From Afifella marina DSM 2698 (GTDB lineage Bacteria > Pseudomonadota > Alphaproteobacteria > Rhizobiales > Afifellaceae): DNA of 64,000 nt. The number at the start of each line of letters is the position of its first letter. The stretch's first letter is position 1. Under the pieces are notes generated by a model, which had not been told where the DNA came from, did not search any database, and saw nothing but the letters and a program-made list of their open reading frames with translations. Positions 27,372-36,178 of the stretch are shown piece by piece. Location of the stretch: contig NZ_FMVW01000001.1 in NCBI RefSeq assembly GCF_900102695.1, positions 496,001-560,000 of the forward strand. The letters are read 5' to 3'. The translations under genes and the position numbers were made by a program.

Positions 27372-28780
27372 GCGACGCAAACTGTGTCGATCTCGCGATC
27401 GTTGGCTCAGGTCCGGTCGGCATGGCTGCGGCCATTGCGGCGCGTCGGCATGGGCTCAAGGTCGCCGTCGTAGACGAGCAGCCGGCGCCGGGCGGCCAGA
27501 TCTACCGCGATGTGGAGACTGCGGACGCGGGTCGCGGCGCAATTCTAGGCGCGGACTATGTTGCCGGCCGGTCGCTTGCCGAGGCGTTTCGGGAAAGCGG
27601 CGCGAGCTACTATCCGAGCGCCACGGTCTGGCGGCTTGCATCCGACGGTCTCTCGTGGAGCGCGCCTGCGGGTGGGGGTGAAATCGCGGCCGAGCGCATT
27701 CTTGTGGCCGGTGGCGCGATGGAGCGGCCGTTCCCTGTAAAAGGTTGGACGCTTCCCGGCGTCATGACGGCCGGCGCGGCGCAGATCCTCCTGAAGAGCG
27801 AAGGGGTGGTCGCAGACGATGCCGTCTTCATCGGGTGCGGGCCGCTCCTTGCACTCGTCGCCTGCCAGTATCTGAATGCGGGCGTCCGTATCCGAGCGAT
27901 TCTCGACACGACGCCGCCACAAAATCGTATGGCCGCGCTGCCGCATCTGCCGAGGGCGCTCGCGGCGCCGGGCATGCTCGCCAAGGGGGTCGGCATGCTC
28001 GCCCGCATCGCAGCCTCGCCCGTCGCTGTGTCCCGGCGCGTGGAAAGCGTCGAACTTATGGGCGAAGGGCATCTTGCCGCCGTGCGCTGGCGCGACCCGC
28101 AAGGCTCCCACGAAATCGAGACGGAACGCGCCTTCCTGCACCAGGGCATCATTCCAAACCTCAATATGACCATGGCGGCCGGATGCCGGCATGTCTGGGA
28201 CGAACGCCAGCTCGCCTTCCGACCCGAGACCGATGTGTTCGGCCGCACCAGCCTTGCCTGGCTTCTGTCCGCCGGGGATGGCGCCGGTATCGCCGGAGCA
28301 AAGACTGCTGCCTTATCGGGCGAAATCGCCGCTCATGCGGTGGCGTATGACCTTGAGCGCCTCGACACGCCATCCTTCGAGGCGGCGACGCGGCTGCCCC
28401 TCAATGCGCGTCGCCGCGAGCTTGCGTTGCGCCCCTTCCTCGATGCGCTTTACCGCCCGGCGCAGGGCATGCGCGTGCCGGAGGACGATGACGTGGTCGT
28501 CTGCCGCTGCGAAGAGGTGCGGCGGGGCGAGATCGCGCGCGCCGTCGCCGAAGGCTGTCCCGGCCCCAATCAGCTGAAGAGCTTTACCCGCGCCGGCATG
28601 GGTCCGTGCCAGGGGCGCTTGTGCGGCCACACGGTGGTGGAGACGATCGCTGCATTGACCGGAGCCGCGCCGGAAGCGGTCGGCTATTATCGCAGCCGTA
28701 TGCCGGTGAAACCGGTCACGGTCGGCGAGATCGCCGGCCTATCGTTTGAGAACAACTTGAGGGAGAAAAGCCATGGGTAA
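27368..28780 (+). CDS. FAD/NAD(P)-dependent oxidoreductase alpha subunit with BFD-like domain (locus 1)
   Basis: A protein of 470 aa beginning with TTG 27368; GGAGGAGGAG ends 2 nt before it and the start overlaps the previous stop. FAD motif VGSGPVGMAAAIAARRHG, then PAPGGQIYRD, a second dinucleotide region at VFIGCGPLLALVACQYL. The C-terminal ~70 residues are a BFD-like [2Fe-2S] domain with CRC and CQGRLC pairs. This is the HcnB/OoxA-type large subunit of octopine/nopaline oxidases and D-hydroxyproline dehydrogenase. Confidence 0.9.
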   Translation: MSDANCVDLAIVGSGPVGMAAAIAARRHGLKVAVVDEQPAPGGQIYRDVETADAGRGAILGADYVAGRSLAEAFRESGASYYPSATVWRLASDGLSWSAPAGGGEIAAERILVAGGAMERPFPVKGWTLPGVMTAGAAQILLKSEGVVADDAVFIGCGPLLALVACQYLNAGVRIRAILDTTPPQNRMAALPHLPRALAAPGMLAKGVGMLARIAASPVAVSRRVESVELMGEGHLAAVRWRDPQGSHEIETERAFLHQGIIPNLNMTMAAGCRHVWDERQLAFRPETDVFGRTSLAWLLSAGDGAGIAGAKTAALSGEIAAHAVAYDLERLDTPSFEAATRLPLNARRRELALRPFLDALYRPAQGMRVPEDDDVVVCRCEEVRRGEIARAVAEGCPGPNQLKSFTRAGMGPCQGRLCGHTVVETIAALTGAAPEAVGYYRSRMPVKPVTVGEIAGLSFENNLREKSHG

Positions 28781-29168
28781 ACCGCAGCCGATCGAATATG
28801 CGGACGCGTCGCCGGAGGTGAAGGCGGTCTTCGACGACATCAAGACATCTCGCAATGTTCCCGACGTCAACAATTTCTGGAAGTATCTCGCCAACGACCC
28901 GACGACGCTGAAGCGCACCTGGGAAAGCGTCAAGGAAGTGATGGCGCCCGGTGCGCTCGATCCGCTCGTCAAAGAGCTCATCTATGTCGCCGTCAGTGTC
29001 ACCAACAATTGCGGTTATTGCATCGCCAGCCACACCGCGTCCGCGGAAAAGGCGGGGATGACGGAGGCACAATTCGGAGAGCTGATGGCGGTTGTGGGTA
29101 TGGCCAACGAAACCAACCGGCTCGTCAACGGCTACCGTGTGCCGATCGATCCGGCCTACGAGAAGTAG
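28773..29168 (+). CDS. Carboxymuconolactone decarboxylase / AhpD-like protein
   Basis: A protein of 131 aa starting at ATG 28773 inside the end of the previous gene. It contains E-x11-C-x2-C-x3-H (KELIYVAVSVTNNCGYC then IASH, cysteines about residues 80 and 83), exactly the AhpD active-site spacing for thiol-dependent peroxidase activity. Flavin dehydrogenases can leak peroxide, so protection is one possible role. True carboxymuconolactone decarboxylases lack the CxxC pair, so AhpD-like is the better name. Confidence 0.86.
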   Translation: MGKPQPIEYADASPEVKAVFDDIKTSRNVPDVNNFWKYLANDPTTLKRTWESVKEVMAPGALDPLVKELIYVAVSVTNNCGYCIASHTASAEKAGMTEAQFGELMAVVGMANETNRLVNGYRVPIDPAYEK

Positions 29169-29272
29169 ACATCTGCAACGACGAGCGCGTCGACGCATAA
29201 GACGTGTGCAGGGGGCTGGAACGGCCAAGAAACGCGCCGGTGACGGTCGCGGCCAGGGAGGGGAGAAGCACC

Positions 29273-31654
29273 ATGGACACGGAGACAATCCGGCATCTGA
29301 AGGCGGTGGAGAAGGAGCTTTTGTGGCTCTCCTCCTGGATGATCCACCACGCCAACAATGTGCGCGAGAAGGATGCCGTGAAGGTCGGGGGTCACCAGGC
29401 CTCCTGCGCCTCCATGGCTTCGATCATGACGGCGCTCTACTTCCACGCCCTGCGCCCCGAGGACCGGGTGGCGGTGAAGCCGCATGCCTCGCCGCTCTTC
29501 CATGCGATGCAATATCTCATGGGCAACCAGACGCGCGACAAGCTCGAAGCCTTCCGCGGCTATGGCGGCGCCCAATCCTATCCGAGCCGCACCAAGGATG
29601 TGGACGACGTCGATTTCTCCACCGGCTCGGTCGGTCTCGGCGTCGGCATCACGGCCTTCGCCTCGCTGGTGCAGGACTACATCACCGCCCATAGCTGGGG
29701 CCGCGATGTGCCGCGCGGGCGCATGATTGCCCTCGTCGGCGATGCCGAGCTCGACGAAGGCAATGTCTACGAATGTCTGCAGGAAGGCTGGAAGCACGAG
29801 CTGCGCAACACCTGGTGGATCATCGACTACAACCGCCAGAGCCTCGACGGCGTGGTACGCGAAGGCTTGTGGCAGCGCATCGAGGCGGTGTTCCGCGCCT
29901 TCGGCTGGAATGTGGTGGTGCTGAAATACGGCGCCCTGCAACGCGCCGCATTCGAGGAGCCGGGCGGCGACCGACTGCGGGCCTGGATCGACACCTGTCC
30001 GAACCAGCTCTATTCGGCGCTCGCCTTCCAGGGCGGGGCGGCTTGGCGCAAGCGGCTGATGGACGATATCGGCGATCAAGGGGAGGTGAGCCAGCTTCTG
30101 GAGCGGCGCTCTGATGCCGAACTCGGCGAGCTCATGAACAATCTCGGCGGTCATTGCGTGCGCTCGCTCGCCGACGCCTTCGATGCCGTCAAAGACGATA
30201 CGCCGACGGTCTTCCTCGCCTACACGATCAAGGGCTGGGGCACACCACTCGCCGGCCACAAGGACAATCATGCCGGGCTGATGACCGGCGCCCAGATGGG
30301 CGAGCTCAAATCCGTCCTTGGTGTGGCCGACGGCGCCGAATGGGGGCCTTTCGCGACCTGTGGCGATGATCCGGAGCTCCGCCGCTTCCTGGCTGCAGTC
30401 CCTTTCTTCGAGAAGGGAACGCGCCGCTACAAGGCGAAGAAGATTGCAACGCCCGGGCCAATTCTTCTCGACGACAAGATGCTCTCCACCCAGGCGGGCT
30501 TCGGCAAGATCCTCGATGGCCTGGCGCGCGCCGGCTCCGAGATTGCAGATCACATCGTCACCACTGCCCCCGACGTCACGGTTTCGACCAATCTCGGCCC
30601 CTGGGTGAATCGCCGCGGCCTCTTTGCTCGCCGGGCGCTCTCCGACACGTTTCGCGACGAGCGCGTGCCCTCGGCGCAGAAATGGATCTTTTCGCCGGAG
30701 GGTCAGCACATCGAGCTCGGCATCGCCGAGATGAATCTCTTCCTGCTTTTGGGAGCCGCAGGTCTCTCGCATGCGCTGTTCGGCGAGCGGTTGATTCCGA
30801 TCGGTGCTGTCTACGATCCCTTCATCGCACGCGGGCTCGATGCTCTCAATTATGCCTGTTACCAGGATGCGCGCTTCCTCATCGTCGGCACGCCCTCAGG
30901 CGTGTCGCTGGCGCCGGAGGGCGGCGCGCATCAGTCGATCGGCTCGCCGCTCATCGGCATCAGCCAGGATGGGCTGGCGAGCTTCGAACCGGCCTTCCTG
31001 GACGAGCTCTCGGTGATCATGGATTGGGCCTTCGACTATCTGCAGCGCGATGGTGAAGGCGATCCCGACGAGCGGACCTGGCTGCGCGACGAGACTGGCG
31101 GCTCGGTCTATCTGCGGCTGACGACCCGGCCGCTGGAACAGCCGATCCGGCGCACCGACGAAGACTTCACGCGCGGTGTCATCGACGGCGCCTATTGGCT
31201 GCGTGAGCCGGGGCCCAACGCCGACGTGGTGCTCGCCTATCAGGGGACAGTCGCCCCAGAAGTGATCCAAGCGGCCGGACAATTGGGTGAGGGGCGGCGC
31301 GATATCGGCGTCCTTGCCGTCACCTCTGCGGACCGCCTCAATGCCGGTTGGACGGCGGCACAGCGCGCCCGCCGGCGCGGTCACCGCCATGCCGCCGGTC
31401 ATGTAGAAACGCTGCTGAAGCCTCTGCCGCGCCACTGCACCGTCGTGACAGTGACGGACGGACATCCCGCGACGCTTGCCTGGCTCGGTGCCGTCGCCGG
31501 TCACCGCACGGTGCCGCTCGGTGTGGAACATTTCGGTCAGACCGGTACGATCGCCGACCTTTACCGCCATTACGGCATTGACACGGCAAGCATCGTGGAG
31601 AGCGTGGCGGCGCTCACGCCCGGTCGTCAGATCCGCAGCGTGCTGACGAGTTGA
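29273..31654 (+). CDS. AceE-like thiamine-diphosphate enzyme (2-oxo acid dehydrogenase E1 / transketolase-like)
   Basis: A protein of 793 aa from ATG 29273 (GGAGGGGAGAAG upstream). The order of domains and motifs is that of homodimeric pyruvate dehydrogenase E1: GGHQASCASMASIMTALYF, the ThDP-Mg motif GDAELDEGNVYECLQEGW (about residue 160), the pyrimidine domain around HIELGIAEMNLFLLLGAAG with the cofactor-activating glutamate, and GGAHQSIGSPLIG. AceE is ~890 aa, so this is shorter. No E2 or E3 gene is in the window, so it may act as a decarboxylase or use shared E2. 104 bp separate it from the AhpD-like gene. Confidence 0.85.
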   Translation: MDTETIRHLKAVEKELLWLSSWMIHHANNVREKDAVKVGGHQASCASMASIMTALYFHALRPEDRVAVKPHASPLFHAMQYLMGNQTRDKLEAFRGYGGAQSYPSRTKDVDDVDFSTGSVGLGVGITAFASLVQDYITAHSWGRDVPRGRMIALVGDAELDEGNVYECLQEGWKHELRNTWWIIDYNRQSLDGVVREGLWQRIEAVFRAFGWNVVVLKYGALQRAAFEEPGGDRLRAWIDTCPNQLYSALAFQGGAAWRKRLMDDIGDQGEVSQLLERRSDAELGELMNNLGGHCVRSLADAFDAVKDDTPTVFLAYTIKGWGTPLAGHKDNHAGLMTGAQMGELKSVLGVADGAEWGPFATCGDDPELRRFLAAVPFFEKGTRRYKAKKIATPGPILLDDKMLSTQAGFGKILDGLARAGSEIADHIVTTAPDVTVSTNLGPWVNRRGLFARRALSDTFRDERVPSAQKWIFSPEGQHIELGIAEMNLFLLLGAAGLSHALFGERLIPIGAVYDPFIARGLDALNYACYQDARFLIVGTPSGVSLAPEGGAHQSIGSPLIGISQDGLASFEPAFLDELSVIMDWAFDYLQRDGEGDPDERTWLRDETGGSVYLRLTTRPLEQPIRRTDEDFTRGVIDGAYWLREPGPNADVVLAYQGTVAPEVIQAAGQLGEGRRDIGVLAVTSADRLNAGWTAAQRARRRGHRHAAGHVETLLKPLPRHCTVVTVTDGHPATLAWLGAVAGHRTVPLGVEHFGQTGTIADLYRHYGIDTASIVESVAALTPGRQIRSVLTS

Positions 31655-31664
31655 GGCGCAAGAT

Positions 31665-31688
31665 CGCTCGCCGCGTTCTCGGCGAGCG
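31665..31688. terminator. Bidirectional hairpin between convergent genes
   Basis: CGCTCGCCG and CGGCGAGCG form a perfect 9-bp stem with a 6-nt loop. It lies between the stop of the AceE-like gene and the stop of the convergent saccharopine-dehydrogenase-like gene. No strong T-run on either side. Confidence 0.6.
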
Positions 31689-31715
31689 CTTCGGATCGCG
31701 GGATGAAAAGCCGCC

Positions 31716-32807
31716 TCAGTCTTGCGGCTGCGCCAGGAGCCTGTCCCGCAGGCCGAGCATGTCCTCGCAGACGGCCTCGAGTGCCTGGACGTCGAAGCCC
31801 TGCGCATGGGCAAAGCCTTCGCGTTCCAGAAGCTCCGCGAGCCGCCCATGAAACACCGCCTTCGTCCCCTCCACGGTGAGGCCGCTTTGCGTCTCGAAGG
31901 CGTCGTTCCAGGCGACCGCCTCGTCCTCCGAGACACCGTTGGGCAAATCGAGCGATAGAGCGTCGCCCCGGAGTGCGACGGGATATCCGCCGGGCAGACC
32001 GTTCGGCCCCGGCACATGGCCCGACCAGGGAAGGCCGGCGGCAAGCGCCAGGATAAGCGTCACGCCGCTCGCCCCGGACACCTCGATGGCGGGTTCGGGC
32101 GTCAGGCGGACATCGGCGAAGGTGGCGAAGACGTCATCGATCTCGCTGTCGCCGACGAAGACGCGCGGGGCGGGAGCGCCTTTGCGGTCTTCCGCCTTGC
32201 GCCGCCACGGGGCAAGGCACTGATAATGCGCGAGCACCCGAAGGGCACCGTCACCGAGTGCGCCGCGAGCCTCCGCACCGTCGAAGACATTCGACAGGAT
32301 CGCCACATTGCCGGTGCCGCACAGGACGCGGTGGCCCATGGCGGCGATCAGGCCGTTCACGACGTCGGGAAACGAGCAGTTGATGAAATGCGTGCCCGGC
32401 GCGTTTTGGCTGATCGCGGCGGCCATGCGGCTGGAAATGAGTGCCTGAAAAATCGCCGTCGCGGACAGCCCGCCATCTGCGACGAGTTGACTCCAACGAT
32501 TGCCCGTTTGTGCGATCACGGCCGAGGTCTGGATCGACGCGGCCTGCACGACGATGCGCGGTGCGGCGATCTCCAGGATTTGCTCGCTCGCCGCCTCTTC
32601 AAGAAGGTCGAGCCGGTGTGTGACGACGCGCGCGGGTGTGCCGAACATGCGGGCACGGGCATTGCCGGCGGTGCGCAGCCAGTCGAGCCGCTCGGTGTTG
32701 CGGCCGGCGACCATGACGGTGACGGGGTGCTTTGCGGTTGCGGCGATATCGAGAACGATCCGGCCAGCGAACATGCCGGTTCCGGTCACCAGGACGTCGA
32801 CGCTCAT
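31716..32807 (-). CDS. Saccharopine dehydrogenase-like NAD(P)-binding protein
   Basis: About 363 aa. A Rossmann fold begins at once (MSVDVLVTGTGMFAGRIVLDI) and continues TVMVAGRNTERLDWLR, as in saccharopine dehydrogenase-like and related reductases. A later block reads SGASGVTLILALAAGLPW. No catalytic residues can be named with confidence, and substrate is unknown. ATG 32807 overlaps the acyl-CoA ligase stop in ATGA; the in-frame ATG further up (32843) lies inside the ligase gene. It is the last gene of a three-gene minus-strand operon with ligase and hydratase. Confidence 0.7.
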   Translation of the reverse strand: MSVDVLVTGTGMFAGRIVLDIAATAKHPVTVMVAGRNTERLDWLRTAGNARARMFGTPARVVTHRLDLLEEAASEQILEIAAPRIVVQAASIQTSAVIAQTGNRWSQLVADGGLSATAIFQALISSRMAAAISQNAPGTHFINCSFPDVVNGLIAAMGHRVLCGTGNVAILSNVFDGAEARGALGDGALRVLAHYQCLAPWRRKAEDRKGAPAPRVFVGDSEIDDVFATFADVRLTPEPAIEVSGASGVTLILALAAGLPWSGHVPGPNGLPGGYPVALRGDALSLDLPNGVSEDEAVAWNDAFETQSGLTVEGTKAVFHGRLAELLEREGFAHAQGFDVQALEAVCEDMLGLRDRLLAQPQD

Positions 32808-34423
32808 GGCTTTCTGCGCTCCGTATGGGTTGCACTGTCCCATCGGCCCTCGGGCGCTTGCGGGAGACGGTGTTTCTGAATCCGCTGGCTTGGCGTCTTT
32901 GGGAATTCCTCGACGAAGGCGATGTAACGCGGCCGCTGATATGGTGCGAGCCGGCCGGCAAGCCAGTCATGGAGCGTGTCGGGCTTCAGTTCGGAGCCCT
33001 TGCGCCGGACGATGAAGAGCTGAATGTCGTATTCGCCGACCTCGGCGGGCACGCCGACCATGGCGCATTCCTCGACGTCGGGATGGCGCAGGGCGACCGA
33101 TTCCACCTCATGGGATGAGACGTTCTCACCGCGGCACCGGATGCTGTCGCCCATGCGCCCGTGGAAGAAGAGGAGCCCGTCCTCGTTCCACGAGCCGAGA
33201 TCGCCGGTGTGGAAGCCATCGTCGCGCAGCGCCTTCGCCGTCGCTTCCGGGTTGCGGTAATAGCCCGGAAAAATCGCCGCTGGCAGCGACGTGTTCACGA
33301 TGATCTCGCCGCGTCCTTCGCCGGCGCCGAGCACCTTGCCGGCCTCGTCCTTCACCGTCACGGTGAACCAAGGCAGCGGACGGCCGACGGAGCCGACGGC
33401 GCCTTCGGTGTTGCAGGTCGTCAGGCTCGAGGATTCCGTCATGCCGTAGCATTCGCGGATCTCTACGCCGAAGCGATCCTCGAAGGCCTTCCAGACATCT
33501 GCCGGACAGCCGCCGCCCCAGGCGATCCGCACATCGTGGTCGCGGTCGAGCGGAGAGGGGGGCTGTTTCAGGAGAATCTGGATGATGCCGCCGAGATGGT
33601 GGATGTGCGTGCAGCCGGCTTCGCGCACATCGGCCCAGAAGCGGCTGGCGCTGAACCGGTCGCGCAACGTCAGAACGACGTCGTGCAGGAGCGGCAGTGC
33701 GATCACCTGCGCGCCGCCGATATGGTAGAACGGCTCCCAGACATAGAGGTTGTCGCCCGGCCTCAGCCCGGCGCAGAACGCCGCCGCCTGGGCCGACAAT
33801 TCCAGCATGGCATGCGTGACCATGACCGCTTTGGACGGGCCCGTCGTGCCTGAGGTGAACATCAAAGCGACGAGGTCGTCGGGGGCCAGAACGGGCTCTT
33901 GCAAGCTTGCGGCCTCGACTGCCGGCGGCAGCCCGGCCAAGGGCAGGATACCTTTCTCGGCTGTCGCGCCGCAGTGTTCGACGGTCTCCACGAGATTGGG
34001 ATCGCAGACCACGATCGCGGCTTCGACGAGCTTGATCGCATGAGCGAGCCCGTCGCCGACAAGGGCTGGATTGGTCGGAACCCAGATCATGCCGGCCCGC
34101 ATCAAGCCGAAGATGAGCGCCAGCGAGGCAGGGCTGTTGCGCATCATGACGATCACACGGTCGCCGGCCCGCACGCCTTGCGCCGAAAGATGCGAAATCA
34201 TCGCGTCAGCGCGCGACGATAGCTCGCCGAAGGTCAGCGGTCCTTCGGGCGTGTGCGCAAACACGCGTTCGGGCACGCGGTTGGACAGCTCGTTGAAGTT
34301 TTTCGCCAGGCCATGAATACGCACATCGGAGCTGGGCGCGGACATGCCGGCGCTCTGCGGCCCGGCCGGCCCCTGCGTGTTCTCGGGCGGCATGGCGCCG
34401 TCTGTCGTCGCGCCGTCTGTCAT
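32804..34423 (-). CDS. Acyl-CoA ligase (CaiC-like AMP-binding enzyme)
   Basis: A protein of 539 aa. AMP-binding motif MFTSGTTGPSKAVMVTH, A5 region CYGMTESSSLTTCN, A7/A8 GDLGSWNEDGLLFFHGRMGD and CRGENVSSHEVES. The C-terminal A10 motif is unusual: PKTPSQRIQK has arginine where the nearly universal catalytic lysine (GK) is expected, a feature I recall from some CaiC-like ligases. Subfamily resembles crotonobetaine/carnitine-CoA ligase. It lies 13 bp behind the enoyl-CoA hydratase gene; together they would activate and hydrate an unsaturated acid. Confidence 0.87.
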   Translation of the reverse strand: MTDGATTDGAMPPENTQGPAGPQSAGMSAPSSDVRIHGLAKNFNELSNRVPERVFAHTPEGPLTFGELSSRADAMISHLSAQGVRAGDRVIVMMRNSPASLALIFGLMRAGMIWVPTNPALVGDGLAHAIKLVEAAIVVCDPNLVETVEHCGATAEKGILPLAGLPPAVEAASLQEPVLAPDDLVALMFTSGTTGPSKAVMVTHAMLELSAQAAAFCAGLRPGDNLYVWEPFYHIGGAQVIALPLLHDVVLTLRDRFSASRFWADVREAGCTHIHHLGGIIQILLKQPPSPLDRDHDVRIAWGGGCPADVWKAFEDRFGVEIRECYGMTESSSLTTCNTEGAVGSVGRPLPWFTVTVKDEAGKVLGAGEGRGEIIVNTSLPAAIFPGYYRNPEATAKALRDDGFHTGDLGSWNEDGLLFFHGRMGDSIRCRGENVSSHEVESVALRHPDVEECAMVGVPAEVGEYDIQLFIVRRKGSELKPDTLHDWLAGRLAPYQRPRYIAFVEEFPKTPSQRIQKHRLPQAPEGRWDSATHTERRKP

Positions 34424-34436
34424 CGCATCGTCCGGC

Positions 34437-35210
34437 TCAGCGCTTGCGGCGCGCTTCGAAGAAAGCTTCCATCATGGCCTGCGGCTCGCCGGTTCCATAG
34501 GCTTCGACCTGGACGCGGACGCCTGAGTTCATGGCGTCATCGAAGCCGGCCTGCGTCACCTCGGCGATGCGCTGACGGTCGAGACGCATGGCGACGGGCG
34601 GCTTCGCGGCGAGAAGTTCGGCCAGTTCGAGCGCCGTCGCCTGGACCTCGTCCGCCGGCACGAGCCGGCTGATCAGCCCGAACGAGAACGCCTCTTCCGC
34701 CTCGATCATCCGGCCCGTCAATGTGAGGTCGATGGTGCGGGCGAGACCGAGATGCTCGCGCATGATCCAGTTGCCGGTGACCGTCGGAATGCCGGAATTG
34801 ATCTCCGGCTGTCCCATTTTGACGCCCGGATGCGCAACGCGCAGATCGCACAGAAGAGCCACCTGGAAAGCCGATCCGGCGGCCAGGCCATTGAGCGCTG
34901 CGATGATCGGCTTCGAGCCGAGGCGGAAGCGATTGTAGAGCGCCTTCCATTCGCCCATCCAGGTTTCGGCGCGGTCCGCGTCGAAGGTCTTGCTTTCGCT
35001 CAGATCCTGCCCCGCCCCGAAGGCACGGTCGCCGGCGCCCGTCAGGACGATGGCGCGAATGCCGGGATCGGCCTCGGCCTCGTCGAGGGCCTCGTTGAGC
35101 ATGTCACGCATCTGCGTGTTCCACGCATTGAGCTTGTCCGGCCGGTTCAAGGTGATGCGGCGGACTTGGCCGATTGTCTCGGTGAGGATGGAATCTGCCA
35201 TTGTATCCAT
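34437..35210 (-). CDS. Enoyl-CoA hydratase/isomerase family protein
   Basis: A protein of 254-257 aa. Crotonase features: ITLNRPDKLNAWN, oxyanion-hole segments AFGAGQDLSE and AALNGLAAGSAFQ, and the catalytic-glutamate region MGQPEINSGIPTVTGNW. ATG 35210 or ATG 35201 may be the start; neither has a Shine-Dalgarno sequence. The promoter predicted upstream would give a leader of only ~15-25 nt, and the operator ends 3 nt before ATG 35210. First gene of the operon with the acyl-CoA ligase. Substrate unknown; CaiD-like activity on carnitinyl-CoA is one option. Confidence 0.87.
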   Translation of the reverse strand: MDTMADSILTETIGQVRRITLNRPDKLNAWNTQMRDMLNEALDEAEADPGIRAIVLTGAGDRAFGAGQDLSESKTFDADRAETWMGEWKALYNRFRLGSKPIIAALNGLAAGSAFQVALLCDLRVAHPGVKMGQPEINSGIPTVTGNWIMREHLGLARTIDLTLTGRMIEAEEAFSFGLISRLVPADEVQATALELAELLAAKPPVAMRLDRQRIAEVTQAGFDDAMNSGVRVQVEAYGTGEPQAMMEAFFEARRKR

Positions 35211-35213
35211 TAT

Positions 35214-35261
35214 ATTGCAATAACTGTTATTGTAATAATGCAGCCGGCAGCGCTCTGTCAA
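35214..35261 (-). promoter_or_regulatory. Promoter and palindromic operator 1 (hydratase operon / IclR intergenic)
   Basis: On the minus strand TTGACA (35261-35256) is followed after 17-18 bp by TTATTA/TATTAC as -10. Overlapping the -10 and start point is the palindrome ATTGCAATA (35214-35222), 5 bp ACTGT, TATTGTAAT (35228-35236), one mismatch between arms. Such overlap fits repression. It lies 110 bp upstream of the divergent IclR gene. Confidence 0.72.
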
Positions 35262-35345
35262 CCAATGGGGGGCTACATGACGAGTGATCGCACTGGACGG
35301 CACGCCTTCAGGATGTAAAACGCTAACCGCGGATCAGGGGCTAAG

Positions 35346-36128
35346 ATGAGTACGCAGGCGCAAAAAGGGCGGAAAACCAACCCGCTGATGGTGCAGTCGG
35401 TTGCGAAGGCGTTTCGCGTTCTCCAGGCCTTCGATTCCAAGCATCCGTCGATGAGCCTGTCGGAGATCGCCGAGCAGACGAATATGGATCTGAGTGCCGC
35501 GCAGCGTTTCGCGTACACGCTCCAGCATCTCGGCTATCTGACGAAGAACCCGGTCACGCGGCAATTCTCTCTGGCCCTCAAGACACTCGATCTTGGCTAC
35601 AATTACCGGCAATCCTCGGAACTTGTCGGCCGTGCGATGCCTGTCCTTCAGCATCTCAGCAAGCAGACCGAGGAGACCGTCAATCTGACGATCCTCGACG
35701 GCACCGAGATCGTCTACATCGCCCGCATCCAGAGCCGGCATGTGTTGAATGCCGACGTGACCACCGGCACAAGGCTGCCGGCGTATTGTATGTCACCGGG
35801 GCGGGCGATCCTCTCGCAAATGAGCGAGGAGGACGCGCGCGCGGTGATCGCGAAATCGGATCTGCAGATGCACACGCCGGCGACGGTGACCGATCCTGAT
35901 CGGCTGATGCAGTTGATCGCCGAGGTGCGCGTGCAGGGTTACGCGGTCTGCTTCGAAGAGCTTTATCGGGGCGATGCCTCGATCGCTGCGCCGATCATCG
36001 GCCCCGGCGACAAGGTGACGGGTGCAGTCAGCATCGCCACCTCTTTGGCACGTTTTTCTCCTGAAGAAGTAACGGAAAACTACGCCAATCTGATCATTGC
36101 CGCGGGACGGTCTATCTCGATCCCCTGA
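35346..36128 (+). CDS. IclR-family transcriptional regulator
   Basis: A protein of 260 aa. N-terminal winged helix at about residues 15-80 (AKAFRVLQAF, SLSEIAEQTNMDLSAAQRFAYTLQ, GYLTK) and the C-terminal GAF-like effector domain (TEETVNLTILDGTEIVYIAR, AYCMSPGRAILSQ, GYAVCFEELYRGDASIAAPI). ATG 35346 has AGGGG 5 nt upstream. It lies between two divergent operons that both carry the same palindrome near their start, and is the obvious candidate for the protein that binds it. Confidence 0.93.
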   Translation: MSTQAQKGRKTNPLMVQSVAKAFRVLQAFDSKHPSMSLSEIAEQTNMDLSAAQRFAYTLQHLGYLTKNPVTRQFSLALKTLDLGYNYRQSSELVGRAMPVLQHLSKQTEETVNLTILDGTEIVYIARIQSRHVLNADVTTGTRLPAYCMSPGRAILSQMSEEDARAVIAKSDLQMHTPATVTDPDRLMQLIAEVRVQGYAVCFEELYRGDASIAAPIIGPGDKVTGAVSIATSLARFSPEEVTENYANLIIAAGRSISIP

Positions 36129-36178
36129 AAGCGTGAGGTTTCCGATGCCCCATGTCTGGGGCGCGAGCGAGGTCCTGC

